From Alcanivorax sp. DSM 26293 (GTDB taxonomy: Bacteria > Pseudomonadota > Gammaproteobacteria > Pseudomonadales > Alcanivoracaceae), in NCBI RefSeq assembly GCF_900107995.1, contig NZ_FNUM01000001.1, positions 124,001 to 188,000 on the forward strand: a stretch of DNA of 64,000 nt, in the 5' to 3' direction. Numbering within the stretch: the stretch's first letter is position 1; each line of letters opens with the position of its first letter. Under the pieces are notes generated by a model that saw only the letters and a program-made list of their open reading frames with translations, searched no databases and was not told the DNA's origin. Of this stretch, positions 1 through 9,175 are shown piece by piece. The position numbers and the translations under genes were made by a program.

Positions 1-190
1 TGCGTTACACAAACTGTCATCAAGCTGCCCTTTATACGTCATATGCTTAACAAGCACGAACCATATTGCTACATGATATTCGACACCACCCCAACGGTTT
101 CCCATACTGAATTGGTCGACCCCGATAACTGGCCTTGTTCTCTGCCAGGGGTCATTGTCAATACCGCTATCTGTGAAAGGGAAAGCGTCT

Positions 191-397
191 ATGAAGCGAC
201 AAAAACGAAACAAAGACGACCGCGCCTACAGCCGGGGATACAACGCCGGCCTGGATGGAAAATCTCGTGAGGAATGCCCGTTTGGCACCCTCAGTGCACG
301 TACTAACTGGATGGGCGGCTGGCGCGAAGGTCGCACCGATTTCGCACAAGGAATGCTGGGGGTCTCCAGTATCCAGAATCTGAAAAATATCGGCTAA
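191..397 (+). CDS. rmf: Ribosome modulation factor
   Basis: A 68-residue basic protein. It opens with MKRQKRNK and contains RGYNAG, CPFGTL and WMGGWREGR, which match the ribosome modulation factor family; the E. coli protein is 55 residues, so this one has a longer C-terminal tail. RMF binds the 30S subunit in stationary phase and drives formation of inactive 100S ribosome dimers. The start at 191 was chosen over an upstream in-frame start at 155 because the family begins at MKRQKR and a purine-rich GAAAGGGAAAG lies just upstream. The neighbour pyrD is the usual partner in gammaproteobacteria. A terminator follows at 449. High confidence. Confidence 0.95.
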   Translation: MKRQKRNKDDRAYSRGYNAGLDGKSREECPFGTLSARTNWMGGWREGRTDFAQGMLGVSSIQNLKNIG

Positions 398-448
398 CAC
401 CTGACTTAACAGTTCAACACCGCGCCGGCGTGTCACGCGCCGACTCAC

Positions 449-472
449 AGGGCCCCTCCCGGGCCCTTTTTA
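449..472 (+). terminator. Rho-independent terminator of rmf
   Basis: A perfect 7-bp stem (AGGGCCC at 449-455, GGGCCCT at 461-467) with a five-base loop, followed by a short T-run. It lies about 50 bp after rmf. No T-run follows on the opposite strand, so it probably serves rmf only. Confidence 0.8.
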
Positions 473-488
473 ATTGCTGGCCTCTATC

Positions 489-1499
489 TCAGACAGCCCT
501 GGGCCAAGCGCGGGCGATATCACCAATCAAGCCCGGCCCCTGATAAATCAGACCACTGTAGATCTGAACCAGATCGGCTCCCAGACGCTGCTTCTCCAGT
601 GCATCGGCGGCACTATTGATGCCGCCCACGCCGATAATCGGAATTCGGCCTTTCAGCGCCTGGCTCATGGAGGCAAGCGCCCGGTTGGCAACAGGCGTCA
701 AGGGGGCACCACTGAGGCCTCCCTGCTCATTCCCTTTGGGCAGCCCTTCGACCCCTTCACGGGACAGAGTGGTGTTGCCTACACAGACACCATCGATACC
801 GTGCTGAACAAAGGCTTCCGCCATGGCCTGCAGCTCTTCGTCAGTGTTGTCCGGTGCGATCTTGATCACCAGCGGGACACGGCGGCGATGCTGCTGATCC
901 AGACGGCTCTGGGCCTCGCGCAGCGTGCCGAGCAGCTCATTGAGGGCATCCCCGTGCTGCAGGCTGCGCAGGCCCGGAGTGTTGGGAGAAGAGACGTTCA
1001 CCACCAGATAGGACGCGTAGGCATGCACCTTCTGCTGACAGATCAGGTAATCCTGGACCGCGTCTTCCACCGGCGTGTCCTTGTTCTTGCCGATATTGAT
1101 ACCCAGCACGCCCTTGTAGCGGCTCTGTTTCACCGCACCCACCAGATAATCCACACCAAGGTTGTTGAAACCCATTCTGTTGATCAGCGCCTGTGCCTTG
1201 GGCAGGCGAAATAAACGAGGCTGGGGGTTACCCGACTGCGGACGTGGTGTCACCGTACCCACCTCGATAAAGCCAAAACCCAGATCGGCCAGGCCATCGA
1301 TGCAGTCACCATTCTTGTCCAGGCCCGCCGCCAGCCCCACCGGATTGGGGAATTCAATGCCCATCACCTCCCTGGGAGAGGCAGACACACTGCCCGGCCA
1401 CAACTTGCCAGTCCGCTTGCGCAGCATGGCCAGAGTCAACTCGTGGGCATGTTCTTCAGACAGGGAAAACAGCAAGGGGCGAGCAAGGGAGTACAGCAT
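489..1499 (-). CDS. pyrD: Dihydroorotate dehydrogenase (quinone), class 2
   Basis: A 336-residue protein, the normal length for class 2 PyrD. This FMN enzyme sits on the inner membrane and oxidises dihydroorotate to orotate with quinone, the fourth step of pyrimidine synthesis. The N-terminal stretch [13 protein letters not shown] is the membrane-associating helix that marks class 2. [21 protein letters not shown] (catalytic serine loop) and IGVGGI followed by the FMN-phosphate site near the C-terminus are all present. It is convergent with rmf, the conserved arrangement. Its upstream side (1500-1758) contains no second gene I can support. Confidence 0.97.
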   Translation of the reverse strand: MLYSLARPLLFSLSEEHAHELTLAMLRKRTGKLWPGSVSASPREVMGIEFPNPVGLAAGLDKNGDCIDGLADLGFGFIEVGTVTPRPQSGNPQPRLFRLPKAQALINRMGFNNLGVDYLVGAVKQSRYKGVLGINIGKNKDTPVEDAVQDYLICQQKVHAYASYLVVNVSSPNTPGLRSLQHGDALNELLGTLREAQSRLDQQHRRRVPLVIKIAPDNTDEELQAMAEAFVQHGIDGVCVGNTTLSREGVEGLPKGNEQGGLSGAPLTPVANRALASMSQALKGRIPIIGVGGINSAADALEKQRLGADLVQIYSGLIYQGPGLIGDIARAWPRAV

Positions 1500-1758
1500 G
1501 GGATAACCCGGATTGTGATAATGGCGGGCATTATAGCCAAGCTACCCAGGCACTTCGATGCTTTGTGTCGGACAGCGGCTCTGCCCAGGGTCAGGCGTCA
1601 TGGAATCGTCTACCCATAGGAGTCATGCTCCCCCCTAAGGAGGATCTGCGACATGCGAACCGGGACCCGGCGAGGATACCGTGGCGCAGCTTGCTCCAGA
1701 GCTTTTCAAAAAGCCCTGTCGGCCCCGGATAATCCCGGCCACCCTGCGGGCAGTCCCC
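1500..1758. other. Intergenic region upstream of pyrD
   Basis: Together with the terminator that follows, this is a 323-bp gap between pyrD and the end of the RND gene, both on the minus strand. It should hold the pyrD promoter, but I see no convincing -35/-10 pair. On the plus strand a strong ribosome-binding sequence, AAGGAGG at 1637-1643, stands 9 nt before an ATG at 1653. That opens a 57-codon frame running through the terminator to a stop at 1824-1826. Its peptide resembles no family I know; it is discussed as a finding rather than called as a gene. Confidence 0.4.
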
Positions 1759-1793
1759 AAAAAAAACAAAAAAAGCCCGGCGAAGCCGGGCTT
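1759..1793 (-). terminator. Terminator of the DUF1302-RND operon
   Basis: A perfect 9-bp stem (AAGCCCGGC at 1773-1781, its complement at 1785-1793) with a three-base loop. On the minus strand it is followed by a long T-tract (1759-1772, one G interruption). It lies 30 bp beyond the stop of the RND gene, so it should end the four-gene envelope operon. Confidence 0.9.
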
Positions 1794-1822
1794 GAAAATA
1801 ACCAACGAAACCAGCGCGTCAG

Positions 1823-4204
1823 TTAGCTTTTCTGACGAGCGCGGGCCGCATCAGGCTTGAGTAGGAAGGCGCCCAATGCAGGCAACAGCCAGAGGGCCCC
1901 GATCATATTCCACAGGAACATGAAGGTGAGCAGAATGCCCATATCCGCCTGGAACTTGATGGAACTGAAAGCCCAGAAGATCACGCCCACTGCCAGGGTA
2001 ATCCCGGTGAAGGCCACTGCCTTGCCGGTGGTCTTGAGGGTTTCTCGGTAAGCCGATTCCAGGTCCATACCCTGTTTCAGGTAGTGGGCCAGCTTGCTGT
2101 AGATATAGATGCCGTAATCCACACCGATACCCACACCCAGGGCGATCACCGGCAGCGTGGCCACTTTCACCCCGATGCCCAGATGCGCCATGAGCGCCTG
2201 ACAAAGAATGGACGTGAGACCCAACGGCACAATGATACAGATCACCGCACGGATGGAACGGAAAGCAATCAGCACCAGAATGGATACCACCGCATACACC
2301 AGCGCCAGCATGGGATACTGGTTGGCCTCGATGGTCTGGTTAGTGGCAGCTTCCACACCGGCGTTGCCGGAAGCCAGCTTGAACTCGATGACCTCTTCGT
2401 TATTGCGTTTTTCGGCAAAATCCGCCACCGCAGCGGTAACGCGATCCAGGGTTTCCGCCTTGTGATCATCCAGGAACACATAGACCGGCGCCAGAGAACA
2501 GTCCAGATTGTAGAGGCTGTCCGGCATGAAGCTCATCACGTTGTTCAGGGCATACTGATCCCGGGAAATGGTGGCCCATTTCAAGGAGCCCTCATTCATG
2601 TTGGTGGCGATCAGCTTGGTGGCTGAGGCAATGCTGACCACATCCTGCACACCCTCCACGCTCCGCAATCTCCAGGACAGATCGTCCACGGTCTCCATGG
2701 CCGGGTAAGTGTTACAGGACTCCACCGGCGTTTTCCCCATCACCACCAACACATCGGCACTGACGGAATAGTTGGATACCAGGAAGTTCACGTCATGGTT
2801 ATACCGGTACCGGGGCTTGGGCTCATAGCCACGCGGGCAGTCCATGTCTTCGCACGGGTCCGGCCAGAGTTCCGGCGCACCCTTGTCCAGGTCACCGATT
2901 TTCAGGTCCTGGCTCATGTAGATGCCGACACCGTAACCGGCCACCGCAATCACAATAGAAATCGCCGCCAGTGGTTTGCGGGTAAACCGGGCAAACAATC
3001 CGGCCAGCGGATGCTCTTTCTTCTCGCCTGCCTGGATCTTGCGAACAGCCGCACCGCTCACTCCCAGGTAGGACAATACCGTCGGCACCACCAGCAGATT
3101 GGTGATAATGATCACCGCCACACCGATACTGGCGGCCATGGCCAGTTCGCGGATCACACCCACATCAATGATATAGAGCGTCAGGAACCCGATGGCATCG
3201 GACACCAGCGCCACCATGCCGGGCACATACAGTGACTGGAAGGTATTCCGCGCAGCGTCCAGCGGGGTCTGCCCTTCGGCCGCATAGTTGGCCAGGGTGT
3301 TGACGATCTGCACCCCATGGGACACCGCAATGGCAAACACCAGGAACGGCACCAGCATCGAGTAGGGATCAATGGTGAACCCCAGGGTGCTGACAATACC
3401 GAGCTGCCAGATCACCGCCACGAAAGAGCACACTGTCACCGTTACCGCACTGCGCAAACAGCGGGTATCAATCAGCAGCAATACTGCGATCAGCGCGAGG
3501 GTGAAGAAGAAGAACATGGCCACTTCTTCAGCCGCAGCCATCACATCGCCGGCTTTCTTGGCCAGACCGACAATATGAATGCGTACATTGGGATACTTGT
3601 CCTGATAGGTCTGGCGGATCTCTTCCAGACGGGCGGACAAGGCAGGAATATCCACACCGTTCTCGCCCAGGGCATCCAGCAAATGCGCATGCACTACGCT
3701 GGACTGGAAATTATCCGCGACCAATCGGCCCACCTGGCCCGAACGCAGAACATTGGTGCGCAGATCTTCCAGGCTGGCCTCGCTGCCATCGTAGCCAGCG
3801 GGAATCACTTCACCGCCCTGAAAGCCCTGCTCCGTTACCTCGTTCCAGCGCACATTGCTGGTCCAGAGCGAACTGATCTTGCTCGGATCCACGCCATCAA
3901 GGGCAAACACCTCGTCGGTGATTTCCTTCAGGGCGGTCATATACTGGGCATTGAAGATATCGTCGCTTTGCGTTTCGGCAACGATCACACGGATATCGTT
4001 GCCCAGACTCATATCATCCTTGTGTTCCAGGAAGTTCTGAATATAGGGGTGGCCCAACGGGACCATTTTCCGGATATCGGTATTAAGCTGAATCTTACTG
4101 GCCTGCAGGCCCAGGAAGACAGTCGCTGCCACGAACAGCAGCAGGACGACGGGACGGATGGAGAACAGCCCGTTGGCAATGGTTTTGGAAATACGACCTG
4201 ACAT
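1823..4204 (-). CDS. RND/MMPL-family inner-membrane transporter
   Basis: A 793-residue membrane protein with the RND/MMPL two-repeat plan. One hydrophobic helix sits near residue 20, a periplasmic domain follows, then a block of about five helices (roughly 225-390), a second periplasmic domain containing cysteines (CEDMDCPRGYEP), and a second helix block (roughly 625-785). VGIGVDYGIY is the typical helix-4 motif of this superfamily. Such pumps use the proton gradient to move lipids or other hydrophobic molecules. It is last in an operon after DUF1302, DUF1329 and a YCF48-like protein, only 10 bp after the latter, with an AAGGGG site before the start. The substrate is unknown; lipid or hydrophobe traffic between membranes is inference from the partners. 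Confidence 0.85.
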   Translation of the reverse strand: MSGRISKTIANGLFSIRPVVLLLFVAATVFLGLQASKIQLNTDIRKMVPLGHPYIQNFLEHKDDMSLGNDIRVIVAETQSDDIFNAQYMTALKEITDEVFALDGVDPSKISSLWTSNVRWNEVTEQGFQGGEVIPAGYDGSEASLEDLRTNVLRSGQVGRLVADNFQSSVVHAHLLDALGENGVDIPALSARLEEIRQTYQDKYPNVRIHIVGLAKKAGDVMAAAEEVAMFFFFTLALIAVLLLIDTRCLRSAVTVTVCSFVAVIWQLGIVSTLGFTIDPYSMLVPFLVFAIAVSHGVQIVNTLANYAAEGQTPLDAARNTFQSLYVPGMVALVSDAIGFLTLYIIDVGVIRELAMAASIGVAVIIITNLLVVPTVLSYLGVSGAAVRKIQAGEKKEHPLAGLFARFTRKPLAAISIVIAVAGYGVGIYMSQDLKIGDLDKGAPELWPDPCEDMDCPRGYEPKPRYRYNHDVNFLVSNYSVSADVLVVMGKTPVESCNTYPAMETVDDLSWRLRSVEGVQDVVSIASATKLIATNMNEGSLKWATISRDQYALNNVMSFMPDSLYNLDCSLAPVYVFLDDHKAETLDRVTAAVADFAEKRNNEEVIEFKLASGNAGVEAATNQTIEANQYPMLALVYAVVSILVLIAFRSIRAVICIIVPLGLTSILCQALMAHLGIGVKVATLPVIALGVGIGVDYGIYIYSKLAHYLKQGMDLESAYRETLKTTGKAVAFTGITLAVGVIFWAFSSIKFQADMGILLTFMFLWNMIGALWLLPALGAFLLKPDAARARQKS

Positions 4205-4214
4205 GCTGTGCCCC

Positions 4215-5306
4215 TTATTTCACGTCTTCAATCACACGCACCCCACCCTGGCCGGCGATCACAACGCCGCCCTTTTTCCTGGGCAAGACTGCGGAGATGG
4301 ATTCACGGTCCGGAAGGAACCGCAGGGAGAAGGTTTGACCACCATCATGGCTGGTGAGAATGCCGCCGGCATTGGTGACCAGCACCACCGTGCCGTCCTC
4401 CAGCACCGTGCCATCATTCACACCACGGGTCAGTTTGCTGGGCACTTTGACCCAGCTGCTGCCACGATTGGCGGTTAACCACACATTGCCTTGCAGGCCG
4501 TAAACCAGCACCTGATAGTCGGAAATCGGGGTCGCTCCGAACAGGGTTCCGTCATAGGGACTGCTCAACGCTTCCCAATTCTCGCCCTTGTCCGCGGAAC
4601 GAAAGATGACGCCTTTTTCGCCAACCAGATAACGGTCGCTGCTCGCCGGCGCTGCCGCGTAGCCGTAAAGGTGCCAGCCATCATTGTTGCTCAGCGCATT
4701 GCTGCGCTTGTTCCAGGTATCCCCTCCATTTGAGGTCTCCAGGTAATACCCATAACCCCCGACCGCCACAGCCTTGTCCCGGCTTTCGCAGTGCACATCC
4801 AGCAGCGGCGCACCGGAAGTATCAACCGGAGCCGCTGCGGTCTCCTCGTAGGGATCGTCACTGTAGAGGTCGTCGCCGTAGGCGTCGTCTTCGTAGGGGT
4901 CACCATAGATATCGTCCATGGACAGATCGTCCAGCTCTTCATCCACGGTGTCACTGTCATCACTGCCGCCCAGCGGGTCGCTGTATTGCAGTGTCCAGCT
5001 TTCCCCGCCATCGCGGGTGCCAAGCACCACGGCATCGTGGCCGACAGCCCAGCCGTTGCGGGCATCAGCGAAACAGACCGCTGTCAGGAGGACTTCTTCA
5101 GGCGTCCTGGCCGCCTGCCAGTGCTCTCCCTGATCATCGGAGTAAAGAATTTTGCCACGGTCACCCACCGCCACAATCCGGCCACCGGCATCAGCCAGGT
5201 CCAGATAGTTATTGGCAGTCACCAACGGCGATTTGTTGTCGATAAACTGTGCCTGCAAAGGGGCAGACAGCATGGCTGCGGTAGCCAGCAAAAGTGTTTT
5301 TCTCAT
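4215..5306 (-). CDS. Secreted YCF48-like (photosystem II stability factor/BNR-type) beta-propeller protein
   Basis: A 363-residue protein with a signal peptide (residues 1-20, ending PLQAQ). Repeated blades such as GRIVAVGDRGKILYSDDQG, DGGESW, NGGDTW, ADKGENW and DGGQTF are typical of YCF48/BNR propellers. The start at 5306 was preferred to 5366 because the signal peptide begins there and a GGAAGAG site precedes it. An acidic insert rich in Asp, Glu and Tyr (about residues 113-156) sits in one loop and could bind Ca2+. Genes of this type commonly accompany DUF1302, DUF1329 and MMPL pumps. Likely periplasmic; the role is unknown, perhaps assembling or bridging the system. Confidence 0.82.
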   Translation of the reverse strand: MRKTLLLATAAMLSAPLQAQFIDNKSPLVTANNYLDLADAGGRIVAVGDRGKILYSDDQGEHWQAARTPEEVLLTAVCFADARNGWAVGHDAVVLGTRDGGESWTLQYSDPLGGSDDSDTVDEELDDLSMDDIYGDPYEDDAYGDDLYSDDPYEETAAAPVDTSGAPLLDVHCESRDKAVAVGGYGYYLETSNGGDTWNKRSNALSNNDGWHLYGYAAAPASSDRYLVGEKGVIFRSADKGENWEALSSPYDGTLFGATPISDYQVLVYGLQGNVWLTANRGSSWVKVPSKLTRGVNDGTVLEDGTVVLVTNAGGILTSHDGGQTFSLRFLPDRESISAVLPRKKGGVVIAGQGGVRVIEDVK

Positions 5307-5422
5307 TGTCCCATCTCTTCCCGAAGGCTCGTTGGTCGAGCCGAGTGCAAAACGACCGGGGGCCATGGGCGTCCCGGTCGCGTTGCCAGTGCTGCCGCTA
5401 AACGGTCAGCCTTTTCTTGTCA

Positions 5423-6829
5423 TTAACGTCCACGGCGGCGCAGAGCGGCCGGATGGAAGTAGCGATCATCCGGTACCGGCTGGCTGTAATCCAGAATGGA
5501 CGGCTCTTCGTTATCCAGGAACTGAACGTGGTAGCGCTGGGCCCGCAGATCGTGGAAGGTATCCAGAGCGGTCCACTGGGTCGGCACTTCGTAGTAGTTC
5601 TTGATGTAGGCAAGGCTGACACGCCACAGCTCATCACGACGGTCATACTGGTCGATGGCGGCGATCTGCCAGGAATCCGCATCAATGTAGAAGCGACGCT
5701 TTTCGTAGATATGGCGCTCACCTTCCTTCAGGTTCGCTTCCACGACCCATACACGGTGCAGCTCCCAACGCTGGTAGTCTGAATTCACGTGGCCCTGTTG
5801 CAGCAGGGTTTCGTATTTCACGTCCGGGCTGTCCATCTTGTAGTTGTTGTAGGGGATGAACATTTCCACCGGCTTTTCGTGAACCAGCTTCCAGTTGTAC
5901 TTGTCCGGCGCACCGTTATACATGTCGGTGTCATCGGCAGTCCGCAGGCCGTCAGCCGCCGCAATGGGCGTATCATAGGCCAGGTTGGGCGCACGACGGA
6001 CACGACGCTGGCCGGCGTTATAACCCCAGGCCTGACGAGGCATTTTCTTCTGGTCAAGCATTTCGTGAACCAATACCGCACCACCGGCCAGACGTGCCGG
6101 CGCCTTGGTGAAGGACAGGTAGTAGAAAATGATGTTGTCCAGGCTGTCGAAGTTGTACTTGGGATCGTAGTAACGGAAGTAGACTTCCTGCTGGGAAGTA
6201 ATCAGGGAGTAGGCACCATTACGCTGTACCGCCACTTCCGAAGCACGACGGACCACGTACAGCCCGCGCCAGCGCAGGATATGGTTCCAGATCGCCTGCA
6301 GCGCCTTGTCTTCGTTGCTGCCACTCAGGATCGGGAACGGGATCCCGCCAAAGGCATTGTTAACGCCGGTCTCTGCCAGTGAAGCCTTGGTCGCGTTGCT
6401 TTTGGTATTGTCATAAACCCATTGCGGCGCGGAGGTGGAGCGGCGGCTTGGATAAACATTGAGTTTGAAAGTATCCGGGTAGGTTTTCAGCATACCCTGC
6501 ACACCCTCAGGCACCTTGTCTGCATACTGTGACAGGTTCTGGGCGGTGATGGTGAATACTACCTTGTCATTCTTGAAAGGGTCCGGGTGGTGCTGGCCGG
6601 GACGGGTGTATTCCTTGGGGATATCCTTTTTCTGGATACCACCGGTCCAGTCGGGAATGCCAAGGCCAGTGGAAACGGCTTTACCGTTGCCTTTGACGTC
6701 AGCCCCGAACGGAGTCAGGGATTTACCCAGCTTTGCCGCTTCTTGCGCGGACACGGCAGCCTGCACATTGGCCGCGACGCTCAGTGACAGCGCCAGCGCG
6801 CTGCCCATGGCGGTCAATTTCTTCAACAT
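5423..6829 (-). CDS. DUF1329 outer-membrane-associated protein
   Basis: A 468-residue secreted protein with a signal peptide (residues 1-24, ending VQA). LGKSLTPFGADVKGN followed by GIPDWTGGI is the N-terminal signature of the DUF1329 family. The family is thought to have a LolB-like fold suited to carrying lipid (recalled family knowledge, not shown here). It is directly downstream of its habitual partner DUF1302, 45 bp apart, with a GGAGAG site before the ATG. The C-terminus is rich in Arg (RRRGR). A role in lipid or hydrophobic-substrate handling across the periplasm is inference. Confidence 0.88.
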   Translation of the reverse strand: MLKKLTAMGSALALSLSVAANVQAAVSAQEAAKLGKSLTPFGADVKGNGKAVSTGLGIPDWTGGIQKKDIPKEYTRPGQHHPDPFKNDKVVFTITAQNLSQYADKVPEGVQGMLKTYPDTFKLNVYPSRRSTSAPQWVYDNTKSNATKASLAETGVNNAFGGIPFPILSGSNEDKALQAIWNHILRWRGLYVVRRASEVAVQRNGAYSLITSQQEVYFRYYDPKYNFDSLDNIIFYYLSFTKAPARLAGGAVLVHEMLDQKKMPRQAWGYNAGQRRVRRAPNLAYDTPIAAADGLRTADDTDMYNGAPDKYNWKLVHEKPVEMFIPYNNYKMDSPDVKYETLLQQGHVNSDYQRWELHRVWVVEANLKEGERHIYEKRRFYIDADSWQIAAIDQYDRRDELWRVSLAYIKNYYEVPTQWTALDTFHDLRAQRYHVQFLDNEEPSILDYSQPVPDDRYFHPAALRRRGR

Positions 6830-6874
6830 GATTGCTCTCCGAATAAACGGGCCGGAATCCCGGCCCGGAAAAAA

Positions 6875-8845
6875 TTAAAACGAGTACTTAACAGAAACCG
6901 AAGCGTTGTTCCGGTCGGCCAGTTTGTTGGAATATTTGGCGCCCCAGAAGCTGGTGGCAGACATGCCCACTTCCAGGTTGTTCAGGTACACAAAATCCAG
7001 CCCCAGAGTGGCGGCCTTACGGTCTTCCATGAAGTTGCCACCGATGGGGGAATTGCCACTGACATCGTGGGCAACCCGCACGCTGGGGCTCATGGAGATA
7101 CCGGCGAAAATGTTGTTGTAATCCGCTTTCAGAACCGCACGATACCCCCAGGATGTGTCATCCAGGTTATATTTGTTCGGATCATCCGGGCTCAGGATCT
7201 GGGCTTCTGATCCCAGTATGGCGGCCGTGGAGTTATACTCCAGTTCCGGGTTTTCCAGGCCTTCAATGTGCTCCACGCCCAGTTCCACCAAGGCGATCAG
7301 GCCATCGGTTCCCCAAGTGGGACCAAAGTTGAAGATGCTGACCAGAGAGCCGTTGTAGCTTTCCACTTCGTCATAGAAGTAGTAGAGCTGGCCTTCCTGC
7401 ACTGGCGTGTTGGAATTGAGGCAGCTGCCACCCAGTTCCGCACGCACACAATGCTGGGTGAGACTCCCCAGGGTTGGTGTCGGATTTGCTGCTGCGCCCG
7501 CCAAAGACTGGATCAGGTTGTCGCCAATTTCGTTGATAATGGCGCGTTTCGGCCGGTATGCCACTTCACCAGCCAGCGACATGGTGCCGATACTTGTGTT
7601 GAAACTGGCGCCAAACATGTCCTGATCTTCCACATAGGCCATCTGATACTCGGTGGTATCGATGGTTTCAGGCACGCCTGCCAGACCCGAGGTATTGATT
7701 TTGTTGATCCGTGACCCGACCACAGGGGTGCGGGAATGGGTGCGGGTATAATAAAGCGCGAATTCAGTGCCATTCAGCCCTTCGGCGAAATACCGGTAAG
7801 CCAGACCAAACTGACCATGGTCCTTGGCTTCTTCGTCACGGATACGGTCAACGGTTACCTGGGTTGCTTCGTACTCATAACCCGGGCCGAATTGAGCCGT
7901 GTAGGCGGCGAAGGCATTCTCAAGACCCGGCGCGCCCGCGCCAAGAGCCACCACACGACCATCAATGATTACGTTGTCAGCCCCTCTGCCCGGAAACCCA
8001 TCATGGGTAGAGAAATAGGTACCTGACGGTGCGTCCTCGGAGTTTTCCCATTCGAACTGGTAAAAGCCTTCCAGGGTCGCGTTAAAGGTCAAACCGTAGG
8101 AAAAGTACAGGCTATCCAGAGGCAGCAATGCTTCCTTGATCTCCGAACCGGGCAGGCGCAGGGCGTTGAGGTCGAAGTAGTTGGCAGTGTTGACGCCGCC
8201 CTGGATAAACAACGCCTCACCCCAGTTGATCACCTGCTGGCCAAGACGGACGTTGAGGGGTTTCTCGAACAGGTCGAAACTGCCCCAGACATAGGCATCC
8301 AACATACGGGCACGCTGGCCGGCATAGCGCTCTGCATCACTATTGAAGTCGTCACCGATACCATTGTTGGCATAATCGGAGTAGGTCGCATAGCGGGTAA
8401 AACCGTTACCCGGCACGAAAGGACCCGACTTCATGAGCGCGCCGCCATCATGGTCTCCACCCATGATCTGCTGATCGTAGAACGCCGTAGCTCGCACGAA
8501 CATGCCATAACGTCCCTGCCAGCTCAGGTCCATTTCCGGCGTGATTTTGTACACCAACGAGGCCAGACCGGTATCAAAATTGTTGTTGGCATCGTTCTTG
8601 TTGACCTGAGAGCCATAACCCTGGAGGGTCATGTCAACCACATCACCGGTGGCCGCCAACATCCGGTCCTGCCCTTCTGTACGGAACAACGCACCGACAG
8701 ACAAGGCGGTATCCAGTCGACCGGACCAATCCGGGTTATCGAATTGCAGCTGAACCGCTGAGGCAGGAATTGACAAGCTGGTAAGGGCTGCAGCACCAGC
8801 AACAGCCATCGCTAACCTGGTTTTGCGCAGGGGATTATTATTCAT
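6875..8845 (-). CDS. DUF1302 outer-membrane beta-barrel protein
   Basis: A 656-residue secreted protein, first gene of the operon. The signal peptide covers about residues 1-31 and ends SIPASA. QFDNPDWSGRLDTALSVGAL is the family's N-terminal hallmark, and the C-terminus NNASVSVKYSF ends in Phe with alternating hydrophobics, the outer-membrane barrel insertion signal. The start at 8845 was chosen over 8869 because GGAGAG precedes it at good spacing and the signal peptide starts there. DUF1302 and DUF1329 occur together widely in hydrocarbon- and steroid-degrading bacteria, which suggests a porin or receptor for hydrophobic molecules. The substrate is unproven. Confidence 0.88.
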   Translation of the reverse strand: MNNNPLRKTRLAMAVAGAAALTSLSIPASAVQLQFDNPDWSGRLDTALSVGALFRTEGQDRMLAATGDVVDMTLQGYGSQVNKNDANNNFDTGLASLVYKITPEMDLSWQGRYGMFVRATAFYDQQIMGGDHDGGALMKSGPFVPGNGFTRYATYSDYANNGIGDDFNSDAERYAGQRARMLDAYVWGSFDLFEKPLNVRLGQQVINWGEALFIQGGVNTANYFDLNALRLPGSEIKEALLPLDSLYFSYGLTFNATLEGFYQFEWENSEDAPSGTYFSTHDGFPGRGADNVIIDGRVVALGAGAPGLENAFAAYTAQFGPGYEYEATQVTVDRIRDEEAKDHGQFGLAYRYFAEGLNGTEFALYYTRTHSRTPVVGSRINKINTSGLAGVPETIDTTEYQMAYVEDQDMFGASFNTSIGTMSLAGEVAYRPKRAIINEIGDNLIQSLAGAAANPTPTLGSLTQHCVRAELGGSCLNSNTPVQEGQLYYFYDEVESYNGSLVSIFNFGPTWGTDGLIALVELGVEHIEGLENPELEYNSTAAILGSEAQILSPDDPNKYNLDDTSWGYRAVLKADYNNIFAGISMSPSVRVAHDVSGNSPIGGNFMEDRKAATLGLDFVYLNNLEVGMSATSFWGAKYSNKLADRNNASVSVKYSF

Positions 8846-9175
8846 GTAGCTCTCCGAATTGCCATGCATGGCTTTATTGTTCTTGCCCGGGTAACGGCTT
8901 CTCCCGTTGTGTCATCGGTCCCATCATTCTCTCCGATGCACACCCCTACCCAGACTAAGTCTTAATTCTTACATATCGGGACCAAAAAGAAATCCCCCTT
9001 CAGTGTACATTTAACGACCAGCCAGTCACTACTTTTGTGCGCCCCCAGCCAAGCCGTAATCCGCCTGAGGCATCAACGTAACCAGGGCCACGGCCTGATA
9101 CCCCACGTTGGCGCGAAGCTTGCGAAGTGCTGCGGCAACGTCTCACGATTCCGCCTTATAGAAGTACCGCGTCAA
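8846..9175. promoter_or_regulatory. Upstream region of the DUF1302 operon
   Basis: A 330-bp gap between pepN and the DUF1302 gene, both on the minus strand. It should carry the operon promoter and the end of the pepN transcript. The stretch around 8960-8985 is AT-rich and a candidate for the -10 region, but I cannot pick a clear sigma-70 or sigma-54 pair. No gene or tRNA is visible. Confidence 0.4.

Noticed and set aside
3317..4201. 294-codon plus-strand frame opposite the RND gene
   Set aside because: Gln/His-rich mirror of a membrane protein gene with clear RND helices; no independent evidence.
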